DNA of 64,000 bases from JBFHRE01 sp041746105. Its GTDB lineage: Bacteria > Actinomycetota > Acidimicrobiia > Spongiisociales > ZC4RG35. A program made the position numbers and the translations under genes. The stretch is from contig JBGTHP010000009.1 in assembly GCA_041746105.1 (NCBI GenBank), positions 62,001-126,000 on the forward strand, read 5' to 3'. Below the pieces are notes generated by a model. That model saw nothing but the letters and a program-made list of their open reading frames with translations, was not told the origin of the DNA and made no database searches. This document shows positions 23,414 to 30,295 of this stretch, piece after piece (position 1 is the stretch's first letter; each line of letters begins with the position of its first letter).

Positions 23414-25300
23414 ATGACACTTTCCAGGGCAACGATCCTGCTGCGGCGTTACGGCCTGGCCGTTCTGGCGGCCGCAGTCGTCGGTATCGGACTCGGTTAT
23501 GTTGGAGCCACGGCGTGGAACAGCACTGTCAAACCGCGCTGGCAGGCAACGGCGGCAGTGGTCATTCCAAATGACTTCGACGAGAAGGAACCGCCGACGG
23601 CGGCAGAGCTCGAGGCAAACGTCTTGTCCGCGAAAGAGATCGCCGGCGTTGCCAACCAGGAGGAGCTTCGCCGGGGCGACGCTTCGATTGTCGTGAACTC
23701 CTCTGACGGGACTATGTCATTCATGGCCGAGGGTCGCTCCAACGAAGAAGCAAAGGTGCGGGCGGCGGACATGCGCCAGCGATACCTCGATGCGCTCAAC
23801 GAGAGCGAGGCGCCCGACGCCCGCCTCGCCGCGAATTTCTCAGAAGCCAAGGCGATACAAGCCCAGATCCTTCGTCTCCAAGACGCAGCGACGCCCAAGG
23901 TCAACGGTCCGGAAGAGTTCATGACGAATCTGGAAGTCGAGATCGGGAGCATCCAAGCCGAGATCGACGCCCTGGAGAAGGAGAGCGTGACTCTTTCGGT
24001 CCAGCAACTCCTTTCCGATGACGAAGAAGAGGCCGCCACCCTCGGGAGCCAGGTCACCCAGCTTCGAAACCAGGCGGCGGCTCTCAGAGCTGAGCTGGCA
24101 AGCCGGATCGAAACATTTGAGTTCCTCGGCGGCGTGCTCGAAACCCCACAGACCCCTGATGCCGCCGGCTCGCAGTCGGGAACGGATTCAGTCCCGACCA
24201 AGCCGATCACCGAGGACGACTGGTTGTTGAATGCCCTGATCGCACGTTACGCCTCTCTCCAGGAACAGTATGCAGCCGGCGTGCTGGGCGCAATCGGCCC
24301 CAACGATCTGCCGCCGGTGACAGCAGCCAATATCACTCCGCCCAAAGTTTCGCCGTCTATCAGCGCCGTGGTCGGCGGGATTGCGTTGCTTCTGACCGCG
24401 GCCGGAATCCTCTTGCTGCGAGACGTCACCCGTAAGCCGCTGTGGTCGGTGCACGATATCGAGTCGTTGACGGCCCTGATGATCCCCCACCGTCACGCCG
24501 GCCACAGACGGCTTCTCCCATTCAACGGACGCAGGGCCGAGGAGCGCCGTCGTATGGGTCTCCTCCAGCTCAACCGAATCACGTCTGCCGCCATCCAGAA
24601 CGGCAGCAACGTCGTTGCGATTTCGCCGATCGACTCCAGAAACCGCGCCGTTTCCGACCTCGCAGTGGACCTGGCACATGGGCTCGCCCGGGCCGAGTGG
24701 AGGGTGGCGATATTGGATGCCGCATCCTCGAGTGCAATCGACCCGGCAGGCAAAAAGGCGTCGGTCAGAAGCCTTTCTGACCTGATAGCTGCCGCCCGCG
24801 GCAACCGGCCGAGCCTGGCGAAATTGCTCATCTCAAACTCACCAAGACTCGAAGAAGAGGTGACTTACATCATTTCGGGTGATCTCGCCCCTGAGATGCT
24901 CGCCTCTGCGGTCACCGGTGAGGCGATTTCTCTCCTCAGGAAGTATTTCGACATGGTCGTCATCCTCACCGACAACATCGGCAATCCAGTGGCCGACTCG
25001 CTCATCGGACGGTCCGATGCGGTAGTTGCGGTGGCTGCCCTTGGTCGGACGCCGCGCGCTCGGATGGAGGATGTGGGCGTACAGATGGAGCGAGAGCGCG
25101 TTCGGATACTCGCCGTTGTTCTGGCCACGTGGCCGGCGAGGCTCGGTCTTGCGCGACTTCGAAACGCCATGACGAACAGAAAGAACTCCAAGGCGGTGCC
25201 GGTGGCTCATCCGGGCCAAGGCGATGAGGACATCGTTCCCGAGCCCGCAACCAACGACCTCCGGGCTTCCGAGACCGTCGATCTGACAGTCGATGGGTGA
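23414..25300 (+). CDS. Wzz/BY-kinase-like chain-length regulator with degenerate P-loop
   Basis: The 628-residue protein has the architecture of polysaccharide co-polymerases: membrane segment 1 (about 13-32), an extracytoplasmic part with coiled-coil-like heptads (about 140-235), membrane segment 2 (about 315-335) and a cytoplasmic domain (about 385-580) like the tyrosine autokinase of Wzc/CpsD. In that domain the first strand and loop read VVAISPIDSRNRAVSDLA, where active kinases have GEGKT/S followed by a helix, so the P-loop is lost. The next strand, RVAILDAASS, keeps only part of the Walker A' motif. There is no C-terminal tyrosine cluster. It probably controls chain length or polymerase assembly without kinase activity. 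The ATG follows GGGGAG, and the stop overlaps the next gene. Confidence 0.75.
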   Translation: MTLSRATILLRRYGLAVLAAAVVGIGLGYVGATAWNSTVKPRWQATAAVVIPNDFDEKEPPTAAELEANVLSAKEIAGVANQEELRRGDASIVVNSSDGTMSFMAEGRSNEEAKVRAADMRQRYLDALNESEAPDARLAANFSEAKAIQAQILRLQDAATPKVNGPEEFMTNLEVEIGSIQAEIDALEKESVTLSVQQLLSDDEEEAATLGSQVTQLRNQAAALRAELASRIETFEFLGGVLETPQTPDAAGSQSGTDSVPTKPITEDDWLLNALIARYASLQEQYAAGVLGAIGPNDLPPVTAANITPPKVSPSISAVVGGIALLLTAAGILLLRDVTRKPLWSVHDIESLTALMIPHRHAGHRRLLPFNGRRAEERRRMGLLQLNRITSAAIQNGSNVVAISPIDSRNRAVSDLAVDLAHGLARAEWRVAILDAASSSAIDPAGKKASVRSLSDLIAAARGNRPSLAKLLISNSPRLEEEVTYIISGDLAPEMLASAVTGEAISLLRKYFDMVVILTDNIGNPVADSLIGRSDAVVAVAALGRTPRARMEDVGVQMERERVRILAVVLATWPARLGLARLRNAMTNRKNSKAVPVAHPGQGDEDIVPEPATNDLRASETVDLTVDG

Positions 25301-26261
25301 TCACACACCGGCGGTCGCGAGTCCTGGCAAGCTCGCCCGGATCGGATACAGCACATACGACCGGGTGAAAGCGGGCATCCCGGTCAAGACCCGCGGCAAC
25401 ATCCAGCTTCGCCGTGTCAGCGCCCGTCGGCCGAGCGCGGCGATGCGGATGCTCCCTCAACTCCTGGTGATTGGAACCCAACGGGGCGGAACGAGCTCTC
25501 TGTATTCGTACCTCGGCCGCCACCCGGACGTGGTTTCCTCACTCCGGAAAGAAACACTGTTTTTCTCTGTGTTAAATGAGCGCGGAATCGACTGGTACCG
25601 GGCTCACTTCCCTCTGTCGATGCGGGCCGCCAGTCACCGACTGTCGGGCCGGAGCCTCATCACCTTCGAGGCGACACCCGACTATCTCCTCGATCAGAGA
25701 GCCGCCGGTCGAGCCGCTGACACCGTGCCCGATGCCAAGATCATCGCCCTTTTGCGGAACCCGGTTGATAGGGCGTATTCGCAGTACCAGCACAACCTGC
25801 GCCTCGGTACCGAGGACCTGAGTTTTGAGGATGCCCTGGAAGCGGAGGAGGAGCGGACAGCGGGCGAAGTCGAAAAGCTTCAAAACGACGCCGGATATCA
25901 GGCGGTGTCGCTGAGGCGATTCGGATACGTGGCCAGAGGACGATATGCAGAACAATTGCGCCCCTGGCTCGAGCTCTATCCGAGTAGCAGTCTCGAGATA
26001 GTCAGATCGGAAGACTTTTACGCAGACCCGGCCAGTACCTTGGCCGCGCTGCTCTCATTCATCGGGCTGAGGGCATGGCAACCGGCGGAATTCAGAAACT
26101 ACAGCTACGCCGATCCATCCACCCGGCCCAGTGACGGAGTGTTGCCGGCGACCCGGGCAGAGCTCTGGAGCCGCTTCCAGCCGCTGAACACCGACTTGTA
26201 CGATCTCATCGGGCGCGATATGCGGTGGAGGGCAGACGGACCCGGAGCCACCGACCGATGA
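25293..26261 (+). CDS. Sulfotransferase family protein (4)
   Basis: A 322-residue sulfotransferase-fold protein of the heparan-type subgroup. PQLLVIGTQRGGTSSLYSYLGRHP is the 5'-phosphosulfate loop, IIALLRNPVDRAYSQYQHNL the 3'-phosphate element, and ETLFFSVLNERGIDWYRAHFP plus EATPDYLLDQRAAGRA the subgroup blocks; SLEIVRSEDFYADPASTL follows. It is close to the protein encoded near 19 kb. It overlaps the co-polymerase gene by eight bases, so it is made with the polysaccharide chain regulator, which supports a polysaccharide acceptor. The donor would be PAPS; no PAPS-synthesis genes are in the window. Confidence 0.8.
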   Translation: MGDHTPAVASPGKLARIGYSTYDRVKAGIPVKTRGNIQLRRVSARRPSAAMRMLPQLLVIGTQRGGTSSLYSYLGRHPDVVSSLRKETLFFSVLNERGIDWYRAHFPLSMRAASHRLSGRSLITFEATPDYLLDQRAAGRAADTVPDAKIIALLRNPVDRAYSQYQHNLRLGTEDLSFEDALEAEEERTAGEVEKLQNDAGYQAVSLRRFGYVARGRYAEQLRPWLELYPSSSLEIVRSEDFYADPASTLAALLSFIGLRAWQPAEFRNYSYADPSTRPSDGVLPATRAELWSRFQPLNTDLYDLIGRDMRWRADGPGATDR

Positions 26262-26291
26262 AAACCGTTGTCCGGTCCCGCAGGTGCTGCG

Positions 26292-27323
26292 ATGGATGAG
26301 ACGACGACCGCCTTCAACAGACTTCTCGAAAGCCCCGAGCCGGGACTGTCATATTTCGCCCGACTCGCCACTTTTCCCGAACAGAACCCGAACCCGGTCA
26401 TCGAAATCGGGGAAACCGGCGAGATCACCTACCTCAATCCGGCCGCGACTGCTCGATTCCCCGATCTGACGACATCGGGTCTCGCCCATCCGCTGCTGGA
26501 AGGCCTCTCACTTCTCATCGAGGATTTGAGGCACGAACTGCACGAACCGATTGAGCGCGAGGTTCAATTCGACGGCATGAGTTTCGCCCAGAGAATCTGC
26601 CCGGTGCCTGGGCCCCCATCGGTGATGATCAGGGTGTACGCCCACGAATTGACCCAAATACGCAACGCCGAACGCGCCAACCGGGAACTGGCTCGGAGAG
26701 TGGTGCTCGCCCAAGAGGAAGAGCGCCGGCGGGTGTCACACGAGCTCCACGACGAAGCCGGTCAAGCTCTGGCCGCCTTGCGGATAAGCCTCGAACTCCT
26801 TCGAGGTGACGGGCACAACCTGGAAAACATCCTGGCAGGACTCGATGACGCCATCTACCTCGTAGACGAAACGAGAAACCAGATTCGTCAGATTGCGCAC
26901 GGGCTCAGGCCGCCTGTCCTCGATGCGCTCGATCTCGACGCGACCTTGGAGGGTTTCTGTCAGGACTTCGGGTCCAGAACCGGTCTCGCCATCAATTACC
27001 AGGGCACCGACATGGGAGAGCCGGCCGACGCCATCCGGGTTGCGCTGTATCGATCGCTCCAGGAGGCGCTGGCCAATGTGGCATTGCATGCCGGTGCTGA
27101 CACCGTCACCGTGTCTTTGCGACGCCGTAATGGGACCGTTCATCTCGAGATCAGAGACGATGGGATCGGCTTCGACCTGCCACAACCCGACGGACCGATT
27201 GGGGGTCGGGGCATCGCATGGATGGCCGAACGGATCGAACTCCTCGCCGGCACCATGGAGATCCTGTCTCAACCGGGCTTCGGAACAACCCTTCGGATCG
27301 CCCTCCCCTGGGACTCGGAATGA
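26292..27323 (+). CDS. NarX/DegS-type sensor histidine kinase with PAS domain
   Basis: A 343-residue cytoplasmic kinase. Residues about 20-120 form a PAS-like domain (FPEQNPNPVIEIGETGEITYLNPAA), then a HisKA_3 dimerisation segment with the phospho-acceptor histidine in RRRVSHELHDEAGQALAALR (His153), then a HATPase domain with the N-box SLQEALANVALHAGA, the G1 box EIRDDGIGFDL and G2 GRGIAWMAERIEL. No membrane segment is present, so it senses an internal signal. The ATG start keeps the PAS start intact; an upstream TTG is possible. It ends with an ATGA overlap on the response regulator gene. Confidence 0.88.
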   Translation: MDETTTAFNRLLESPEPGLSYFARLATFPEQNPNPVIEIGETGEITYLNPAATARFPDLTTSGLAHPLLEGLSLLIEDLRHELHEPIEREVQFDGMSFAQRICPVPGPPSVMIRVYAHELTQIRNAERANRELARRVVLAQEEERRRVSHELHDEAGQALAALRISLELLRGDGHNLENILAGLDDAIYLVDETRNQIRQIAHGLRPPVLDALDLDATLEGFCQDFGSRTGLAINYQGTDMGEPADAIRVALYRSLQEALANVALHAGADTVTVSLRRRNGTVHLEIRDDGIGFDLPQPDGPIGGRGIAWMAERIELLAGTMEILSQPGFGTTLRIALPWDSE

Positions 27324-27991
27324 TCTCTGTTGTCATAGTCGACGACCACCAGCTGGTACGCCAGGGCATTCGTTCCGTCCTGGAGAGAGTCGACGACATG
27401 GTGGTGGTAGGCGAAGCCGGGAGCGGTGAAGAGGCGATGCAGCTGGTCGACGAGATCGAACCCGATGTTGTTGTGGTGGACATCTCGATGCCGGGAATGA
27501 GCGGGCTCGATGTGAGTGCCCAGATCACCGCTTCCTCTTCACGGACGGCGGTCGTCGTCCTCTCGATGCATCAAGACGGTTCGATCATCAACAAGGCGTT
27601 GAAGAACGGTGCGCTGGGTTACGTCCTGAAGGAGTCCGCCGCCGATGAGCTCCTCCTCGCCATCCGCGCCGCAAGCCGCGGCGCCACATATCTCGGGAGC
27701 ACGGCGGGTGCATCGATGCGGAGTGCGCAGGAGAGTGACCGCACCAGCCCGGCACCCGCCGCCCAACTCACCAAGCGCGAACTCGAGGTCCTGCAACTCA
27801 TCGGCAAGAGTCTCACCAACCGTGCGATCTCGCGCCGACTCGACATCAGCATCAAGACCGTGGAACGTCATCGCACGAGCATCATGGCGAAACTCGACGC
27901 TCACACCGTGGTCGAACTCATCCGCCTCGGGCTCAAATACGGCTTGATAAGTTTCAGCGACGAAGACGAGGCCCCTGAAACCACCTGGTAG
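27320..27991 (+). CDS. NarL/FixJ-type response regulator
   Basis: A 223-residue response regulator, partner of the overlapping kinase. The receiver domain has the acidic pair in VVIVDDHQLVRQG, the phospho-acceptor Asp54 in VVVVDISMPGMSG, the switch Ser/Thr in VVLSMHQD and the conserved Lys in GYVLKESAADEL. The C-terminal LuxR helix-turn-helix is LTKRELEVLQLIGKSLTNRAISRRL followed by DISIKTVERHRTSIMAKL. Target genes are unknown; the neighbouring exopolysaccharide genes or the membrane cassette downstream are possibilities. The hairpin just after the coding region starts inside its last codons. Confidence 0.92.
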   Translation: MISVVIVDDHQLVRQGIRSVLERVDDMVVVGEAGSGEEAMQLVDEIEPDVVVVDISMPGMSGLDVSAQITASSSRTAVVVLSMHQDGSIINKALKNGALGYVLKESAADELLLAIRAASRGATYLGSTAGASMRSAQESDRTSPAPAAQLTKRELEVLQLIGKSLTNRAISRRLDISIKTVERHRTSIMAKLDAHTVVELIRLGLKYGLISFSDEDEAPETTW

Positions 27992-28012
27992 CAGGCGGTT
28001 TCAGGGGCCTCG
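27967..28012. terminator. Strong bidirectional hairpin between convergent genes
   Basis: A 16-base perfect inverted repeat (left arm CGAGGCCCCTGAAACC, right arm its complement) with a 14-base loop. It includes the stop codon of the response regulator gene and lies 22 bases beyond the stop of the convergent membrane-protein gene. There is no U tract on either side, as is common in high-GC actinobacteria. It probably stops transcription from both directions. Confidence 0.7.
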
Positions 28013-28033
28013 AGAAACCCGATCGCTACAGGT

Positions 28034-28594
28034 TCAGGTTGCGCAACTGCAGGCGATCGCCGACTGCGACGGGTGGCGGGCATGCAGAATCATCGCCACC
28101 ACCATCGGCAGGAAGACGGCTGCGTTGTAGAACAGGTGGAGCTCCGGCCGTGGGAACCAAACCTGGACGAAGGAGATCGGAACTTCGGACCCAAACAGGT
28201 TTGAGCCAACGCTCGCCTGGATGAACAGGGCGGAATGTTCGATGAAGTGCCAGGTCTGGATTACCAACGAGGCCATCCACCATTTGCGGCTTGCCCCGGC
28301 AAAACCCGGCAACAACAAGAACAACCCGACGATCATCAAGAAGGCATAGGTCCAGTGCATCGTCTCGTTCTTGACGATCGCCGGCCAAACGTAGCCGAGT
28401 GCACCAAGAGACTCCTTGCGAGGCATGCCAAGGATCCAGATCTGATATGCCTGGGCGAGGTGTTCGACCCAGTGGAGAACGACGATCGCGAGGTAGATCC
28501 ACAACGCCTTCTCGTGCCATGTCCCGTTCAGTTTGCGGATGAATCCATCCTGGCTCCGAGTGAGTTCCGGAGTCGCCCTCAGTGTGTCAGCCAT
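28034..28594 (-). CDS. Unknown His-rich polytopic membrane protein
   Basis: A 186-residue integral membrane protein with about five hydrophobic segments. Histidines sit inside or at the edge of the segments in a patterned way: VVLHWVEHLAQ, ETMHWTYAFLM, TWHFIEHSALFIQ and ELHLFYNAAVFLPM, so H-x2-E-H occurs twice. Such patterns are typical of proteins that bind metal or heme in the membrane, but I do not recognise a named family. The ATG has AAAGGA upstream and lies inside the end of the microprotein gene; the three genes overlap and must be co-transcribed. A redox or metal-handling role is inference from the histidines and from the signal-peptide protein in the same operon. Confidence 0.65.
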   Translation of the reverse strand: MADTLRATPELTRSQDGFIRKLNGTWHEKALWIYLAIVVLHWVEHLAQAYQIWILGMPRKESLGALGYVWPAIVKNETMHWTYAFLMIVGLFLLLPGFAGASRKWWMASLVIQTWHFIEHSALFIQASVGSNLFGSEVPISFVQVWFPRPELHLFYNAAVFLPMVVAMILHARHPSQSAIACSCAT

Positions 28595-28757
28595 CGACCA
28601 GTCCTTTCTGAATTTGAGCCCCCCGGCTCCCCGTATTCCCCGACCAGGCTCTCCCCAGCCGAAACATGAGCCACCCGGCAAAGCCGGCCGTTGGTGCCGC
28701 CAGAAGCACCAGAACCACCCAGGCCCCGGTAGCTGCAGCAAATATCACGCCGACCAT
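28587..28757 (-). CDS. 56-residue membrane microprotein
   Basis: An open frame from an ATG to TGA reads MVGVIFAAATGAWVVLVLLA, then APTAGFAGWLMFRLGRAWSG and a polar C-terminus ending KGLVDG. One or two hydrophobic segments are followed by a basic helix, as in small accessory subunits of membrane complexes. It overlaps the end of the upstream gene by 13 bases and the start of the downstream gene by eight bases; such double overlap is hard to explain unless it is translated. It has no strong ribosome site, which fits translational coupling. The family is not recognised. It could serve as an assembly factor or a subunit for the His-rich protein. Confidence 0.6.
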   Translation of the reverse strand: MVGVIFAAATGAWVVLVLLAAPTAGFAGWLMFRLGRAWSGNTGSRGAQIQKGLVDG

Positions 28758-29326
28758 TCGAGTTCCCTTTCCTCAGGTGCCGGCCTGTCACCGGAAGCAC
28801 CAAACCACGTGCGTCGTATCCGACGGGCGAGCCATCCGACAAACGCCACCGCCTGGACCAGCAACAAAACCAGTAGCACCTTCGCGGCCAGAGGCATCTG
28901 GAAGGCCTCGAGCGCAATCTGCTCGCTGGCGACCACCTCGTAGCCATCACGAAGCGAGATCGACACCAGTTCGATCCCATCGCCCGGAACGAAGACCGTC
29001 CCCAGCCAGAATCCGACATGGCCCTCCCAGGGCACCAACTCCTGATCCTGGCTTTGTGATTGCTCGACCCAGGGGACAATCGTGTCATTGACGAGGTCGA
29101 CCTGGACGATGACCCGGTTTTCACCGGGACTGAGCGGACCGTCGAGGGTCCAGACCGTCCAATCGGTCGCATCGGAAGAAAACGGTCCTCCGATGGGTCG
29201 CATGTCGTGGCCATCGTGGGCGAACGCCGCGACCGGGATCATCACCAGAGCCACAAAATAGGAAAGGGCGATACACCGCCCAAAACATTTGAACCCGCCC
29301 AATTCGAATCTGCCCAAAAGGTGCAT
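28745..29326 (-). CDS. Unknown secreted/anchored protein with N-terminal His-Asp motif
   Basis: A 193-residue protein with a signal peptide (CIALSYFVALVMIPVAAFA) followed at once by HDGHDMRPIGG, which would be the mature N-terminus and could bind copper or another metal through closely spaced His, Asp and Met. Residues about 45-140 look like a beta-sandwich (GENRVIVQVDLVNDTIVPW, HVGFWLGTVFVPGDGIELVSISLRDGYEV) and one membrane helix near the C-terminus (AAKVLLVLLLVQAVAFVGWLA) anchors it with a basic, then acidic tail outside or inside. It is the first gene of the three-gene cassette, behind a promoter region with two palindromes. An ATG start five codons into the longest frame was chosen because GGGGA precedes it. 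Confidence 0.62.
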   Translation of the reverse strand: MHLLGRFELGGFKCFGRCIALSYFVALVMIPVAAFAHDGHDMRPIGGPFSSDATDWTVWTLDGPLSPGENRVIVQVDLVNDTIVPWVEQSQSQDQELVPWEGHVGFWLGTVFVPGDGIELVSISLRDGYEVVASEQIALEAFQMPLAAKVLLVLLLVQAVAFVGWLARRIRRTWFGASGDRPAPEERELEWSA

Positions 29327-29359
29327 CGCCAATCCCCACAAGCCACTCGCCTGGCCACC

Positions 29360-29388
29360 ATCATGCTGTCACCGACATGTCGGAACAA
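29360..29388 (-). promoter_or_regulatory. Candidate promoter and operator of the three-gene membrane cassette
   Basis: Read on the minus strand, TTGTTC and CATGAT are 17 bases apart, about 33 bases upstream of the ATG. Between them lies a perfect 12-base palindrome, CCGACATGTCGG (29372-29383 on the plus strand). A palindrome in the spacer is the usual place for a repressor operator. The -10 and -35 matches are only moderate. Confidence 0.4.
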
Positions 29389-29414
29389 TGAGGTTTGTCA
29401 TGCGTCACAGCCGA

Positions 29415-29443
29415 TGATCACCCCATAACGTATGGGGTGATCA
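29415..29443. repeat. Perfect 13-base inverted repeat (operator or terminator)
   Basis: TGATCACCCCATA, three bases (ACG), then the exact complement. It is 29 bases beyond the stop of the methyltransferase gene and 27 bases upstream of the candidate -35 of the membrane cassette. The short spacer favours a dimeric regulator site over an RNA hairpin, and the ACCCC/GGGGT halves resemble G-tract operators of copper or nickel sensors of the CsoR/RcnR type, though only loosely. As RNA it would also be a stable terminator without a U tract. Confidence 0.55.
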
Positions 29444-29472
29444 CCTCACTCGGGGCGACAGAAGGGTCCGGC

Positions 29473-30117
29473 TCAGCGGACGGCGACAACGGTACGCCAG
29501 ATCCGACCGGATCGATCGTGCGTGACCAGAAAACCACGTGCCGCAAGGTGCGCGAGCATTCGGACCGGATCGTGGACATAAGCCCTGAAATCAAGTCCGG
29601 AAAGACGCGGAAACAGGTTCCCGAGCCGAATCGCCATTCTGATCGAAACCGCGTCTCGCGGGAAGGTGAGGCCGATCGAGACCCGCGCCCTGGCAGTTGC
29701 CGCGTCCAAAAACGGCTCCCAGGCCGGGTAGCAGCAGATGACCCGGTGGGCAACGACCACGTCAAAACCGGACGTGGTGTCATCGATGTCCACGATGTCG
29801 CCTTCCAATCGGGAAACCCTGTCGGCGAACCCTTTCTGCTCCGCCAGCCGAGTCGCCGTCTCGGACCAACTACTCGAAATATCGACCGCAGTGGCCGCCG
29901 CTGCCCCTCGTTCCAGCAGATCGATGTGGAGAGCACCCAAACCCGCTCCGATCTCGAGCACAGACGAGCCGGCAAAACCCGGCACCTGGGACAATGCCTC
30001 GGCCAGATCCAGTTCGGAACCTCGCAAACCGCTCTTCAAGTAACGATTGAGGTCGCGACGGGCCTCTTTGGGGGTGAACATGCGGCTGTAATCGTCGGCG
30101 TTGCAGCATGAACCCAT
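29473..30117 (-). CDS. Class I SAM-dependent methyltransferase
   Basis: A 214-residue methyltransferase. The SAM-binding motif I is VLEIGAGLGALHIDLLERGA, motif II AVDISSSWSETATRLAE, and DRVSRLEGDIVDIDD and VVAHRVICCYPAWEPFLDAA follow; the last block, with ICCYP, and the later GLTFPRDA are typical of a bacterial methyltransferase group that also carries cysteines at the N-terminus, here MGSCCNADDYSRMF. The N-terminal cysteines may bind a metal. The substrate is unknown. It is divergent from the partner-switching module across 178 bases. The ATG was preferred to upstream frames, which enter the shared promoter region. Confidence 0.75.
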   Translation of the reverse strand: MGSCCNADDYSRMFTPKEARRDLNRYLKSGLRGSELDLAEALSQVPGFAGSSVLEIGAGLGALHIDLLERGAAAATAVDISSSWSETATRLAEQKGFADRVSRLEGDIVDIDDTTSGFDVVVAHRVICCYPAWEPFLDAATARARVSIGLTFPRDAVSIRMAIRLGNLFPRLSGLDFRAYVHDPVRMLAHLAARGFLVTHDRSGRIWRTVVAVR

Positions 30118-30295
30118 ACGTCCCAACCTACCAACGCGTGAGGCCACATATCGGCGTCGTAACGGTTTCGTGCCGGTTTGAGACCAATCTGGACCCGTGA
30201 AAGCATCGGAGGTGTGCCGGGAGCGGTGCAGGCAAACCAACAGGCGTTTGGTTCGTAACGATCTCGGAACGGCAAACCGGTAAAAATGGGGTCAG

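Noticed and set aside
30118..30295. A sigma-B-type promoter ahead of the partner-switching operon
   Set aside because: GTTT-like and GGTAA-like pieces occur but not at the needed spacing, so I could not support a call.
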